Shown here: piece by piece, positions 13,423 through 28,400 of the stretch
Numbering within the stretch: position 1 is the first letter of the stretch
How the letters are laid out: each line of letters opens with the position of its first letter
Source: Edolisoma coerulescens
Lineage: Eukaryota; Chordata; Aves; Passeriformes; Campephagidae
Assembly (NCBI GenBank): GCA_013397115.1
Contig: VWZW01007679.1
Location: 366,596-430,595 of the forward strand
Reading direction: 5' to 3'
DNA: 64,000 nt
The notes under the pieces: generated by a model
Seen by the model: the letters and a program-made list of their open reading frames with translations, nothing else
Told to the model about the DNA's origin: nothing
Databases searched by the model: none
Program-made: the position numbers and the translations under genes

Positions 13423-16400
13423 GTAGATTTAATTGGATGCTTTGACCATAGATATTTAATGGTGGATCAGATTGTCCCTAGCTGTGTTTTTTATTTTGTG
13501 TTGTCTTGTTCTGTTTTGTGAAGAAACACAGCCAACAAAAAGTGATGCGGTGCCCGTAAGGCTGTAAAGGCGGGTAGTGACACTAGAAAGGGAATTGTCA
13601 ATCATTCCTTTAAAATAGTGGACAAATTTTTTAGACTGCGGTAGTTTTATCTGCTTTGTTTTAATAATGTGTTGCACGTCCTAATCTTGATTGCACAAAG
13701 TGGGTTTTTGATGTGCCTTTTTTTTTTCATTGCTTATTTTAGACATGCAGTTGGCTTGTGCTTGGTATCTGCTTGTAGTGGCTTTAAAGGGCATACCAAA
13801 CTTAAAGTTTTCATTCTTATTTTCTGAAGATTAAAAACCTACAAAGATTAAAAGGGAAAAAGAAGGGAAAAGCTGTCAACAATTTTTACTATATTTGCAT
13901 GTGAAATTCAAGTTATCCTCCAGAGTACTGAGTGCACAGCTGAAGTAATCTATCTCTGGTTTGACACTTGGTATTTTGGTATTGTTCAGTGCCTCTGACC
14001 TTACCCTTTTTTCATGAGGACCCTGCCATGTGGCACCTCACACTTTTACAGTTAGACTCCTTCTCTGTAACAAGAAGTGGGAATTGTTTATGCAGATGTG
14101 ATGATTCCATCATGTGGATAGCATTCATATCTGTATCTCCTCGGTGCCTTCCTAAGGCAGGAATGGAAAGGTCGGTACTGAGACTGCCTTGAGCCACACA
14201 CTGATAAGAGGGTGACCTTGACCAGGATAAGGAAGAGCCTGATTCTCTGTGCTTTCTGTTGACCTTACAGGTCCTTTCACAACATGGTATAAAATAGCAG
14301 TGTTGCAGTTAGGTAGGAGGTGGTTTTCTGTGTCATGCAGTAAGTTCTGTGGCTCGTCCCTTGTAGGAATGATACACTGGCCTGTAAGTGGAGAGAGCAC
14401 ATTTTGCAGTGTATTCTGTTGAGATTTGCCCTCTGCCTCTGCTGGGCAGCTGTGTGGTGGCTGCACTGCTGTGCTGCTGAGCAGTGAACAGCAGGAGATG
14501 GGGACACAACTGACAAACTAACAAACTGTTACCTGTTCCTCCTTGTGCACTCTGTAGTTGCAAACATGAATAATCACGGTCCAAGGCAGCTCTGCTTGCT
14601 TCGTCCCACTAAGGTGATTTCTAGGTTGTCAGAAGGGGGAAGGAAGAATTTCCTCCCTCCAGCCCCTTTAGGACTGTTACTAGAGAATGGTCCTCAGCTT
14701 GTTCCACTTGGAAGTTTGCGTTAAGTCTTACAGACCATGAATGAACCCTGGACTGTCAGGTGAGGAGGTTTGATGTAGAACTCTGCACTGTCTGGATGGA
14801 ACAGATGGCCTTTGGAGACAGCTGTGTGCATCCATGTGCCTCTCCCTCACTCCCACGCAGCGCACACGGTCTCAGTCTTTGTGCGAAATGCGGATAACTG
14901 AGCTTACACCCCTTCCCTTTCGGTTCTGCCAGGTGCCGCTCCTTGGCCCTGATGGTTTAGAGCAGGATGCTGATGAGACTGAAGATGACGAGTCCTCAGA
15001 GCAACGAGCTCGCCGACCAATGAATGCATTTCTCTTGTTCTGCAAACGCCACCGCTCTCTTGTGCGGAAAGAGCACCCTCGCCTCGATAATCGTGGCGCA
15101 ACCAAGATCTTGGCAGATTGGTGGTCTGTTCTAGATCCAAAAGAAAAACAGAAATACACTGACATGGCCAAGGAGGTATGTTCTCTCTGAATGGTGGATG
15201 TAAAGGGAGTTCATTACGTATTTGTCTTCTTTTTCTCTGTGTATTAAATGTTTTCTGTGGGATCTTCTCTTCCCTCCGTTCCTCAGCTTCACCAGTGGGA
15301 TTATGGTGCCCAGAGCAGCTGCTGTTCTTGCTTTCATTCACTTGATCCTTTGGACCAGAATGAAAAGCAATTGGTCTGTGTACACAAACTAACCTGGCTC
15401 CAGTAGTCATTGCTATAAATACATGCACTTTGTGATTGTATTGCCTTATAATTTCTGCAGTACAAGCATTAGCATAAGGATAGTGGCCATTGTAAACAAT
15501 GACATACAGCTCAGTGTCAGCTGACTAGTGATACTTAGCTGTGCATTCGATACCGGTGATGCCTGCTACTGTAATACAGGTGGATTAAACCAAAGGCACA
15601 GTCAAGAAATGTAGTCCTTTTTAACCTTTGATGCTAAAGAATTAAAAAATTACTAGTGTTTCTTGAAGTACATTCCCCATTAACCAGTTTCTGATACAGC
15701 AAGATTTGGTGAGTCCAATACCAGATCAGAGAGCAGTGCTTAATCAGAATCTCTTAACTGGGAGCAAGGAAAGGAGATTTATCCCTGTATTTCATAAAGT
15801 ATCTTTCTGTCAACTTAAATGAGCCTTTTTAAGAAATAGCTTTCTTGATGAGCTGTTGCCAAGAAGGCTGTGGTTATTGACAGTACAGTGAGAAAGACAC
15901 AGCCAATTACTTAGGCTGATAACCTGATCCCAAAACAGATCCCTGTGATTACCTGTATGATACAGATTGTGGGTAACCTTTGAATTCAATCTTTATAAAA
16001 ATAATGGAAGACGGTGAGAAGGAAAAACATCCCTCTCTTTTGTTGAGTATGCTAGCACACTGTGGGAAGTGCAGATAGCTGTGAAACGATTGGGAAAACT
16101 ATTATCCCTGCCTGCAACCTGAAGGTGTCTGCTGCTATTAACACGATCTAAGGTCTGTCTGTTCAGTAGATCGTGTGAGCATGGAAAGGCCCACAGGATA
16201 AACAAAGTGTTTAGCGTGGCAGGTCTTTTTTGAAGCAAGGTCTGTAGTACCTCTGTAGTTCCTCATCTGTGACACAGTATTCAAACATTTGAATCTCAGC
16301 TTCGTCCAACCATTCCAGTTTTGTTCTGCATTCCCGCTTACGAATTAGTGATAGTTCTCTGAACGTGTGGGGAAAGGGCAATTAGAAGATTCAGTACAGA

Positions 16401-19400
16401 TGCAGAGAAAGGAAAGATGAGAACAAAGAAATAATTTTTGGAGGAAACAAACTCAATGTGACTGTTTTCCTTAGCCTTTTGTCTTGCTGAAGGAAACTTG
16501 TTCATTAAGAAGGAAAATAATTGCAGAACTTCTGTACGAAGTGACAGATCTGAAACTATTAATCATATTGTTATAGAAATCATTGTTCCTGTAGTGATTT
16601 TCTTTTTTTGGCATGAAGAACAAATTGCATATTCAACGTCAAAGAAGAACAATAAACCTAAGTAGTTTACATCATTATAAGTAGTTCTAAGAATGTGTAG
16701 AAGAGAGATAGCGTTTAATTTTTAGTCTTTAAAGAGTGTATGTTACAGCAATAATTAACAGCTATAATGTGCTATTGAATATATTTGGGCCTTCTTCACC
16801 AACAAGCCTATTCTGTGTGTGGATTGGTCGTTTCATTGTAACACTTGCTTTTCACAGAACCACAGAATGGTGGGGCTTGGAAGGGGCCTCTGGAGATCAT
16901 CTAATCCAATCCACTGCTCAAGCAGGTTCACCTAGAGCAGGTTGCACAGGTACCTGTAGGTAGGCTTGCTGCTGAGACTGTCAGGAAGAGGTTAATGTCA
17001 GCTGTAGTGAGAACCACTTGTTGGTATTTTTCTTTTTCCTAAAGAGAATTTATTTAAAAATCAAGAAGGTGAATGCCTTTGAAAGATAAAAATACCGTTG
17101 TACCAGTGATTTTCTGTTTGAGTACCTATATAAGCTCACTGAGGTTTAAGATACAGTGAGTAATCTTCTATTACTTAAATGTAGCTTTTCAGTGTCCTTT
17201 GACTTCGTATTTCACTGCGTAGCCTCTAGCCATTGTCCTGGCAGGAAACATCTCCCAGAGGATCCTCTATCATATCTGCTATCCCTACAATGTGTCTTGT
17301 GTACCCTGGGCATCCAGATCACTCTTTTCAGAGATACAGGTGGGCCTTACAGAAGTGGTCCCTCCTTCAGTGGCTACAGTCCCTGTTCTTCTACAGTCTC
17401 TAGAATGTTTTTTTTACTACTCATTTTTGTAGCTTCCAAAATCATTTGGATTAGATCATGTTCCATGCAAGAAGCTTTCAGTTTCTTGCCTGCTTACTAC
17501 TAGCAGTGATATTATCTCAGCAGTATGCAAGCCAATGCACTTGTATATTTATTTACGTATGTCTAGCTGTATGCAAGATCTAGCATTTTGGAAGATAGTG
17601 AGGTGCCCAAACTTTTTGCCACCTGGAATTATGAGAAGTTCCCTAGTAGACTGGACATCTGTCCCTGACTCCCACTGAGAGGCTCATCAGGTCTCTAGTT
17701 CATTCAGGCACTTTGGAAAATCCCATTATGTACCTGTCTGCACCTTGGGGCGCCTTAATTATCTGGAAAAACTGGCCCCGCACTCCCTCCGTTTTCGGTC
17801 TTGTGGTTTATGGTCTCTTGTAGCAACAACTACCATGGAGACCTGGTGCTGCACCTGCAGAGCTTGATGTCTGCTTTTGCTGATGTTACCTTTATGAGTA
17901 GGCTTTCTGTTTCTGTCCTGCAGACTTGCTAGATCAGCTCAAGTTTGAAAGTTTCACTGCCTAGGATATAAGCCCTGCAGCTGATAAATACTCAAAAAGG
18001 AACCGGAAGTGTTGCTGTATGCTTTTGCATTTTCCTTCATTGAGGGAAATTAATCGGGCCACTCATAAATATGCACTAGCAGTTTGATTTACTTCAGTAA
18101 TAAGGGTGTAGTGTTCTTCTGTTAACTCTTACAGGATTTACTGGGAGTGTTCAGATGCTTTAGAAAGTATCTGGTGAGATTGTTATTGTTCAAGCCCTAT
18201 GCCCTTGCTAGAAGACACTTCATTTTTAAATGCGTCTTTGCATCAGCAAGATCCAGGCAGTCAGGGCTGTTTCCTGAGGGGAGCAGCCTGATAAATGTGA
18301 TTAGACATTGGAGTAGACTGCCCCTCGAGGTGGTGGAGTCACCGTCCCTGGAGGTGTTTAAGGAAAGACTGGACATGGCACTGAGTGCCGTGGTGTAGTT
18401 GGCAAGGTGTGTTGGTCCATAAGTTGGACTCAGTGATCCCAGAGGTGTTTTCCAGCCTCACTGATGTGTGGTTCTGCTGCCATTTGGTGGCTGAGCTGAA
18501 CACTTCGCCCTGCTGGTCCTCAGCCAGTGGTGTCTCAGGTCCAGTCAGCCAGACTGGGAGCTTCTTGCTGGCCTTGTGGTGCCACTGCTTTGGCAGCTGC
18601 CTCGGGGTAGGAGGGGACAAATGTCTCAGCTTGCTGGCTGGAGTTCGGCAAGTTCACTGGCTGACGTATGGACTGTAACGTGTGTAATGCGAACCCTGCA
18701 ACCTTCAGGAGTGAAAAATGGAGTGTTGTATTTTCTGGGGAATTTGTTTTTAACGTTAGATCTCTGGGATTCATGTGACATTTAATAGCATACATTTAAA
18801 GTTAAGCATGTGCTAACAGCTAGCCTGAGGTGTAGCTGGAATCCACTTGTGAGCTCCTGTTCCTACCACAACTAGAGAAAGCAAATCCTTTTTTATTTGG
18901 TGATGAAAGCAACTCGGGGAGTTTTAACCTCAGTTCTGAAGTGGCACCGGTCCCACTGCATAACACAACATTCTCCAGGCTTTCACAAAACAGAAATAAG
19001 ACATCAGACCAATCCCACAAACACATCTTGTTCTATTTCTCACCTGGAACTTTGGGACATGCCCCTGCTGGGCAGTCCCTGCCATTTGTTGTGGAAAGCA
19101 AGATGGTGTCTTTGCATTCCAGGTTAGGTACTTACATTTGGGTTGGGGTTTTTGTGGTTTTCTTTGGTTGGTTTGGTTTGCGTGTGTTTTGGGGTTTTTT
19201 TAATCAATTTTAGACATTTGCTTAGACTGGCTGTGTTAAGTTGCTTTGTTGCACAGTTGGTCAAAGAGAGGAAAACAGTAAACTCCACTATTGTCTTTGA
19301 CCTTTTCTTATTACTGTGTAGCTCATTTAAGTTGTCTTCTCATGAGCTGGTAAGCAAAATCTATCTGTTTGTTTTAGGCCTTGGTCTAGTAGTCACAAAA

Positions 19401-22400
19401 ATCAATAATGAAAGGCTTTTTGAGATTCGGATCAGGCCCCTGTATGCATTTATAAAAAGTACTTCTTAGCCACTGTTTAACTTTTTAAATTTTCTTTTCC
19501 TTTATCTTATGTGTTGAAACGGAACAGTTCCAATGAGTTGTCCTCCCTCAGTTTGCTCTCTTCCCTTCAGAAGCTGCAGTTAATGTTCACTTCTTGGCTT
19601 TGCAGAGAAAAAAAAGGCATTAATACACCAGCTCACTTGAATTGCTGTTGTTGAAAACTGATTAAAAGCTTATTGCAGCCTCGTCTCGCAAATGGCTTGC
19701 GTTCTGGTTCTCATTTGATGGGCAGCCTGTCGGCTTGTCAAATTATTCAATAGAATAATTCAATTACTCAAAGCAGCATTGCTGATATGAAGAGCTTATG
19801 TCGCTCATTGCTAGTGACTGTGTATTTCACTCTGCAGGCTGGAAACACGATTCGTGAGTGGGCTGTGGCTTTAACAATGGAAGGCAAAGCTGCTTTGTCG
19901 TGTATTTCCTTTCCTCCTCTTCCCTTACCCTCCCCTTCCTATCCCTTCCCTCCACCAGACTATTTTTGTGGTGTACTGAGCTCCCAAAGCAAACTGAGGG
20001 AAAGGGAAAAGGAGTGAGGTGAGCAGTGTTGCAGTCCTTACTTTGCAGATTTAATACGTACACCCTATTCAGAAAATACAGCGTGTATGTGGGTCAGCGA
20101 TCCCTGCAGATTTCTATTATTTATAGCCATTTCTATAAATACAGGACTTCACACAGCAGGGTTCACGCAGTGCTGTGTTTCTTGTAAACCAAAATGTTTT
20201 TATTTGTGCTGCGGTCTGGAGGTAGCCAGCTCAAAGGGGAAGATGGAGATGAAAGAAAGCAGTGCATGTGTGATGGTGACCCTGCCACAAGGCAGACTGT
20301 CTGTTGAGCTGGGAAAACGCTGTAGTGGCTCTAGCAGAGGACAAGGCTTTCCGTGCTGTTCCTGTATTTGATGCCCAAGGGATTTTTTTTCCTCTCTGTG
20401 TTTCTGTGCATGCATGTGCATGAAACATAGGTGCTTCTCTGTGCCGTGACTGGGACTGATGACAGTTGTGTGGGTGGGAACGTGTAATCACAGAACAAAC
20501 TTCCTGCATCTGCCCTGCCATGTACTTCCAAGCACAAAGCCGCTCTTTTGGTCGTTCACTGCCATTGAGAGCTACCCCGTCGTAAAGGGGTGTTGGGTTC
20601 CTTCTCCCTGCAGTGAGCACTGGTACTTGCTGGGTAGGCTCCCACAGCAGCAAGTGCTGTACACCCCTATCAGTTGTTAGGCAAACATCTGCAGCTGGAA
20701 TGTGTGGCATCTTCCTCTGATTTGCCAGTTCTCAACCCTGCATAGCAACACATGTAAAATACTGAAATGCGGTCTTTCTGTTACTGTTGATGTTCAAAAA
20801 TCTTGGTTTAATGTGGGCAGTAAGATTCTTGGAAAACGATGGTGTTTTGTTTTGTGATTAAAATAGATCCTGGTCCTTTCCCCCACCCTCCAAACGGTGG
20901 GATCCAGACCCTTTCCCCCATCCCCCATGTGTAGTTTGGCTTCCTTTGTTTTGCTGCCTCATAGCAAAGAACATAGCAAACAACTGAGATGTGTGCTGGG
21001 TGCTCAAGGCCAAAGAATGTTTTAAATGGTCAGAGTTTGTTTTATGCAGCCATACAGCATGGTACATTTTGGAAGGAGCACTGGGATGGTGTACCACAAG
21101 ATACTGAATATGACATTATAGTGGTTGTGATTTGTTTTCGGTGGCTGGTTTGGGAAAGCATATACTCAAATATTCTAAAATACAGAACTATTAGAGAAGA
21201 ATGAGTGCAAGGTAAGGCTTCATGCTGCATTTATTGCTAAATGTGTGTTTTTATTTAATTCAAACTAGAAAGTAAACCTGCAAAAGAATTCAAGTATCTG
21301 TTTCTCTGAGCATGAGCATACAAGCACTGGGGAGCAGTTTGCAGGATCAGAACTTCAGCCTGCTCTGGGTAGTAGACCTTCAGGAGAGGAAAGAGAAAAC
21401 CCACTTTTTTAGATACAACTCTACCTATCTTAATATTTCTTCTTAGCAAATTGTGTTGGTGGTTGGACTCTAAACATGTGATTAAACTGTTAAAAAATCA
21501 AGATATTTAAGGATTAGTTACTGTATTAAATCCTCTTACATGCCGTGTGCTCTGTTGCCCTATGTAGAGTATAATGTCATGAATGATAATTTTTGTTTTC
21601 TTTTCTAGTACAAGGATGCATTTATGAAAGCAAACCCAGGGTACAAGTGGTGCCCCACAACCAACAAACCAGTGAAAACCCAGGCATCCAGTGTTACAAA
21701 CAGGAAAAAGCTATGGGCCATTGCAGACTCTGCAAAAGACTTACCAAGCCCAAGGAAAGTAACCAAAAGTGAAGAAATGCCACAACTTAACTTTGGGATG
21801 GCAGGTGAGATTTCCATTCATGCTACTCAGCTGTAGCATCCTCATTTTGTCTGGGGATGTGGTATTGAACTTGAACTGGGATACCAGTTTCCTTTTTACT
21901 GCACGTGGTACTGTAGTGTCCCAGATTAAATTGCCAGAACTGTGGTTAAACCTCCGTGTAATAACTTTCTAATTTTCCATAGTGCATGATATATTTTCAA
22001 GAGTCAAGTCCAGATATGAGGCATCCTAACTCATACCCCATGTAGGGCCCAGATTTGATTGATTTTTGATTCCAGTTTATCTGCTGTTAGAGACCTTCAT
22101 TCTCTGGTCAAAAAGGAAAGTGCTGATTGTGTGCATTCTGTTTCTCTGTCATAGAAAGCTGTACTCTGTTTAGTACTTTGCTATTTGCAAAAATAATTTA
22201 TGGGTGTCTCTGAAGTTGGATATGTTAATATTCTTGTAGATTAATGTACCAGTGGGGTTAACTTTTTTGTATTTAAGTCAAGGGAAGCATAATTTAATTG
22301 CACTTAAATGTTCTCTTTTGCCCATTATGTCTTGGAGAAGAGAATTCTAAACTTCTAAACATTTGAAAAAAAAAAGAAATATGTGAAGAAGTGTAGGTGG

Positions 22401-25400
22401 GGTGCCTGAGCTGGTGAAAAGCAGATAATCTCTCACTGATATCCATAAATAGCAGAACTGTTGTAATCATGACCTTGAAATACAGGGACAATAATGTTAA
22501 ATACTAGCAGCTTAGGAACCTAACAGTCAAGGTAGAATTTTTTTTTTTTGGTTGTTTAAAGTTTCAGATGCATCAGTTTTTATAAAACTAGAAACTTTGT
22601 CATGTTCTACCTGGTTTATGACAGGTGTGTAGCAGATAGGAGTTTTCTGGTTAGAGAGACTGTGAGCTGGAGAGTAGAAAATGGTTTTATGGAACAAGTG
22701 TAATAGGGTGAAAAGGGATGAAGAGGCATGTATACCTTAGTATAGTGGTATGAAAATTCCTGTAATGAAATTCCTTCTGGGTCTTAAGGAGCTGTAAAAT
22801 GTGATCAAAATAAAAGTTTTTCATGCTGCATAGTTCCGGTATATGGGAGACCAGTTCCAAAAATCACAAGCTCCTTCACACCATTCTGCTTTTGCTTTTA
22901 GAGGAGTCATTTCTATGCTCCTTAAATATTTGTCAACTTAGCACAAAGAACAAGTAACAAGCCTTAATCTACTTCTCATCCACCCCCCAGTGCTCCTGCT
23001 GGCCTATCCTAATGTTGAGTTTTTGAGTACAGAGATCTTGAAGCAACACCTGTCAGAGTAGGGGACAGAGAAATTAAGGATTAATCAGAAACTAATCCCT
23101 TGTTTTATCTATAGAGCCTTTCATTTCTGAAGAAGGTCCTTTTGTGCTACCTGTGATCGTTTTTAATTTATTTTTTCTGCAGTCTGAGTCAATGAGCATA
23201 GTAATTTATAGGGATCTTGCTCCAGTCCTCATGCCAGTGGAGGCTGGCAATATCTTGGGTATAAGAGTAGCTCATAAAATGATGACAGCTTCTGACAGAG
23301 ATGTTAGCAGTATCCACATCATGACAGGTGTGCCATGCCAAATGGATTACTGCTTTGTCAACTATATACCAGTTTGTGCTAAATAATGTTTATTGTGCTC
23401 TTCTCTGCTTGACTTCATATGATAGTTCAATTCAACTCTCACTCTTCTACCCAGTACAATCTCTTTAAAATCCAGGCTGTATACTAGCTGATAAACTGAA
23501 ATGTAGCTGAACCACATCAAAAAAACTTACACCTTTGAAATTCCACTGATTCTCTTGTATCTTCAAGGCAGGTAACTTCCTCAGGACAGGGTTTATATGA
23601 GTCCAAAATCATGCCAGGAAATCTGTTTCATTTGTTGGTTGTTGCTAATCATGTCTTGATTGCTTTTTGTATATTACATTTTATTTCTGAAAATCTGATA
23701 TATAGAGAGTAAGATTTTACTTTGTTTTTCTAAGTCCCATGCAGGCTGTTTCTGTCCTCTATTTTTTGGCTTTACAGGAATAACCATCCCACATTTAAGT
23801 CTCTCATGCTGATTTACCGTTATGTCAGGAAGCTGAGGTGTGGCACCAGCATTGGGCTTCTGACCTGCACACCCACTAGTGGTGTCCTTGATCATCCAGC
23901 CTGGAAGCATGTTTTTCTCATGACATGGCCCACCTGTGTAGGGTGTAGGGCAAAGACAACTGCTGTTTGCAACAGCTTTGCCATAGAAATGTGTGAGATT
24001 TCCAGTACTTGCATATTTTTGCTTCAGAAGAAAAGCATCCATGCCAAAATGCTTTTTAGTGAGGCAAAGGGTGGAAGAAAGACACTTCTAGAGTAGGCTA
24101 TATTCCTGTAGAAGCGTAGTTTTTGTTTTTCAGGAAGAAGCTTAATTATGCACCCAGGTAAAAGTTAGTTGAAGCTGGTTCCTGCTGGCCTTCTTCTTGC
24201 TTAGTACTTCCTCAGTTCGTTGTTTCCTCTGCCTGAGAAATGGCGATGATGAACAAGCCAGCCTGCTGAGTCTGTAACCAGCCCAGTACTAACAAAGTAT
24301 GTCATTCCCAAGCAGAGAGATGGTTTTAAGTTTCATCAATATTAAAAGCTGTTGAGAAAGTCACGAATCGCTTCCCATTCTGCAAGTCAAATGTGTGTGC
24401 TATTTTCCCAGTACTGTTATTTAAGAATAAATTCTGTAAAATACTCCTTAAAATTCTTCTTCATACCAGTAAGCTCCTAGTGCCAGAAGAGAAACATTAT
24501 TGTGCTGAGAAGGCACTATAAGCATATGGCAGTGTTTGGATATGTACATTTTGTCTTCCTTAGGTGAAGTTATTTTGTAATTGGAAACCTTAATGGAAGG
24601 ATTTTTGTTTTTACTCTGAGCAGACATCTAAGCACCAACCCTCTGCTACAGCTGCAACATAAGTGTTTAAGTTGTTTAAGCATCACATTAAACTTTTATT
24701 TTTCATTTATCTGTCATTTTTTCCTTCCTCTTAATTTTTATATTTAAATAAACAGTTTACATATTTGTTTACTTGGGGAGAAAAAAACTAAACCACACTT
24801 CTCTCTTTGTTCCCTTATGATAAGCTACTTACTTGAAAGGCAGAAAGCCAAAACTACCAAGAAGGTATTTAGAAAAGGGGCAAGAATTTTACAGTCATAA
24901 ACTAGGTGTTCTTGAGATGGCCAAAACTGGGGAGAGGGAAAAGGACAAACGGGTAACTAACATAAAGTACAAAAGAGCAGCTGGGAGTCATCAGTGTGAT
25001 GTGGGCTTAAGAAGGTGCTGTGCTACAGTTTGTCAGGTAAAGTGTTTGCAGGAACCCCCTCATCTGATGTGGTTGCCCTGCTGGTCACCCATATACAAGA
25101 AAGATGGACTCCACCTGGGAAAACTGCAGAGGAGAGCCTTGGGAATTGCTGGAATGAGGGAGGTGGATGTGCTTGATGACATCGGGAGATCTTGAATTGT
25201 TTAGACCAGGAAAACAAGTGGAAGAAGAGTAGGACGAGTCCTTAAATGCAGAAAAGGGAGATACCGTTTAGGGAAATGGTTACTAATTGTAAAGATGCGA
25301 GTACCAGAAAAAACATGTACTACCTGGCCCTGAGTATATTTAAGCTAAAAACTGGATAAAAGCCCTTAATGCTTAGAAGATTTGGGTCCTACTAACGCCT

Positions 25401-28400
25401 TCCAAAGGGAGTTAAGAAAGTAGAAAGCAACTAGCCAAGGCCTTACCATTTAATATGTAGCTCGGTAGGTTTATGGTGGGCCTGGAGATCTCTTCCAGTC
25501 TCTCCTTCCTCCAAATTAACTGCTTGCTCAGGCATTATCTTTTAAGATACATGTTCACTTTTCACTTCCTAATTGCTCTGATGTGCTCTGGTTTGAAGGA
25601 CTGAATGGTTTCTGATCAACTACTTGGATGGCAAAAAGTGCTGTTGCTGACAGGATCACTTCACTTATGAATTGTGCTTAGATACTTACTGGCCCTTCAC
25701 ATTTTCTGTGCCTCTTCTTGTTACTAGATCCTACACTTTTGGTAGTGCCTTGTCTCTTCATAGAAGAGTGATTTTTTTTTTTCTTTTTTATTTAAAAAGA
25801 CAAACTTCTTAAAAAAAAAAAAACAAAACCAAGCCTCCCACATGCCTTCTATGTATTTATTATGGTGAGGGGAAAAGTTAATTCCAGTTGGATATTGGGT
25901 TTGAAGCTAGGTGCTATTTAGGATGCTTGTTTAATGCTATTTAATAATAAGCCACTCTTCTATCCATGAGGTAGTGAATGAGCCTGGTTTGTTTATATTG
26001 TTTTCCTCTAGTCTATCATTCATTGCTTCTGTTTAATGCCCTTCTAAAAGACTATTGAAAAAACTTACCTTGTGAATGTCAGTGAAAGATGCTGTGTGTG
26101 GGAAGACTTTGGGCAGCATTTGTGGTATTGCATTAAACAGCATCGATGAATATTCCCTTGAATTGGACCGTGATCATCTGTAGCACTAGACTGTTTGGAG
26201 GTTTACAGGTACAGGTTTGGCCCATGTCAGCTGAAAAGATCAAAAAGTTCCACTCATATTGTGGCTGTTGCATGAGACATTTGGCCACTGTCTGTCTCCT
26301 TCTCTCTACGTGACACTGTTAAATCAGGTGCCTGCATTGCTTCCAAGGCATTCCCCCAAAATCAGACAAAATTAGTCTTCATAGTGATGAAGAACAACCA
26401 CTGTTCTGAGCAGAAAAGCTGCTCCACGAGTAATGCAGTGTCAGAGTTTATTGCTTTCACTTCTTGTCATTTTCTAAGCTCCTGAGGTGCAGGTAGGCTG
26501 GAGGGGAAAAGCTGTCAGTATCAAATACTTGGAGAAAGAACATTTATGTCTCAATTTTACATTCCTCAATTATATATTGTATTGACAGGGCAACAAGTAG
26601 GCAGGCAGCTTGCCTGGCCAGTGCTTGTGCTGTTCTGGCTTCATGCTTCAGAGCTGTCAGGCTGGCACTTTTCATCACTAAATACAGCTCTAAATAAAAG
26701 ACAAATGAAAATAGAAATTTTGCTTCAGAGCTTGATCGTGTCTTTTTTTCCATCCTTTTATTTGTTCAGTCACCAAGGAAGAACCCACTCCCTTGGCAGG
26801 AGCATCCAAGGACTTACAAACCTGTGCATTATTAGAGCATCTTTGTGTATATTTATGTATGAGATCATTACAGTTGCTATTTTAAAGATATTCATCTCTG
26901 TAGTACATAAAACCTTTGGCAGTAAAATTGTAAATCCATGCAATGGGGTGTTAAGCACACAAATCCAATTAAATCCTTCAAACAGCTTTGAAAGCCTTCC
27001 CAGAGGGTACAGAAATGGTTATTTGTGATTCTCTTGAACTGCCTTTTATGGCAGCTTGCTGAGAGTGTCTGTGACAAGTAGTCTTCTGGGGCTTTAGTGG
27101 TGCAAGTGGTAGGTTTTTTAAACAAGCAAATGAATCAACTTAAGGCTTGGTTTTACTCTTTTAACAGATCCTACACAAATGGGAGGCCTGAGTATGCTGC
27201 TTCTAGCAGGGGAACATGCACTTACTGCACAAGAGGTAAGGAACTCTCTTCTCTCCCTTAACACGAGCTATCAGTTTAAGGGGCTTGTAACAGGAATATT
27301 TGACCAGTGGGGAAGGAAAGTTAGGACACATCTCAGGTAACCTCAGCTGGGAATGAAGCGTGAGTCTTGTATCCCAACTGTGAATGTACAGGTTGGGCAC
27401 AGTTCATTATTGACTCTGCTGATACTTCATCACACTAGTCAAGCCTGCCCTGTGAAGAGACATTGTCAGAGGTAGAAGGGTTGAAATACAGTGACTGTGT
27501 TAACAAACAGGTGGTTTGCAAGCTTTTCTGGGCAAGTATTTTTTATGCTTGTGCAATGCCTCACATAACTGGCCTTGGCACTAACAGATAAATAAAAAAT
27601 TTCCTACAAAGTCAGCATCACTGTATATGCTTTCTGAAACCATACAAGTGCTAACAGGTAATTGCAGTATTGCAGTCTACTCCTATTCACTAAACCCTTA
27701 TGTCTAAAAAGAAGTTTGTAATTCAGTTGCCATCACAAACCTGTTTTACTCCTTTACAAAGGAGTCGAGTAAGGGTTTGTGCGTATCTCCAGTAGTGCAG
27801 AGATCTCTGGTCTTTCTTTAGACTGATTATTAATATAATCTGGTTTTTAGGCAAACTTTGAAAATTGTTCAAAAGGTGGCATCTTTGTTGGGTATAACAA
27901 GTAGTCACTGCCATCAATCTCTAGCTCCAGGAAAGTGCTCTCTTTTGTTGTTGTAATTGGGAGGAAAAGCAATAATTAACTTAATCTATATGTGTAGTGC
28001 ATTTGAGATATATTGCTCCTGTACTGCCAAGACTCCTCAATGCTTTGCACACTAGTTTTAGCCATGGAAGTTCTTGTGCTGTGTGGGTATCAGCCGTCTG
28101 TGCTCCAGCAGGAAAATAAGAAACACTCATGCAAAGTGGACCGAGAAGTGAAATACATTCTTTTGTGCTAAAATTTTACTGTCTTGTACTTCTTAAACTT
28201 GTAATCTCTCAGCTTGGAGCACAGAAGCTGCTTTTACTATGCTGTTCCATTTAAATGTGAGGGAAGGTACATTGTAGTCACTGGTTTCTTTAATTTCTTT
28301 TATTTATTTAATTTCATTTAATTTCTTTAAAAAAAGGTCTTTGCTATGACCTTGAGAGCTGAGGTATCTTGATTTTCCAAGTGCCTCAAGTAGTATGATT

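Larger units (their letters stand above)
15176..21608 (+). other. BBX: BBX intron splitting the HMG box
   Basis: 6433 bp, phase 0, inserted between Glu135 and Tyr136 inside helix 3 of the HMG box. It contains CR1 fragments at 16852-16951 (-) and 18297-18478 (+), a G/T-rich stretch at 19135-19200, a perfect 8-bp inverted repeat at 19741-19760 and a C/T-only tract around 19906-19953. No other gene was seen. Confidence 0.85.

Noticed and set aside
14834..14932. In-frame ATG and open sequence directly before the HMG exon, suggesting a short BBX start
   Set aside because: The stretch reads through the polypyrimidine tract and acceptor of a good splice site, and its residues do not resemble BBX.
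26546..27028. 160-codon open frame on the plus strand
   Set aside because: AT-rich intron sequence, no recognisable domain, and no relation to the BBX frame or splice sites.
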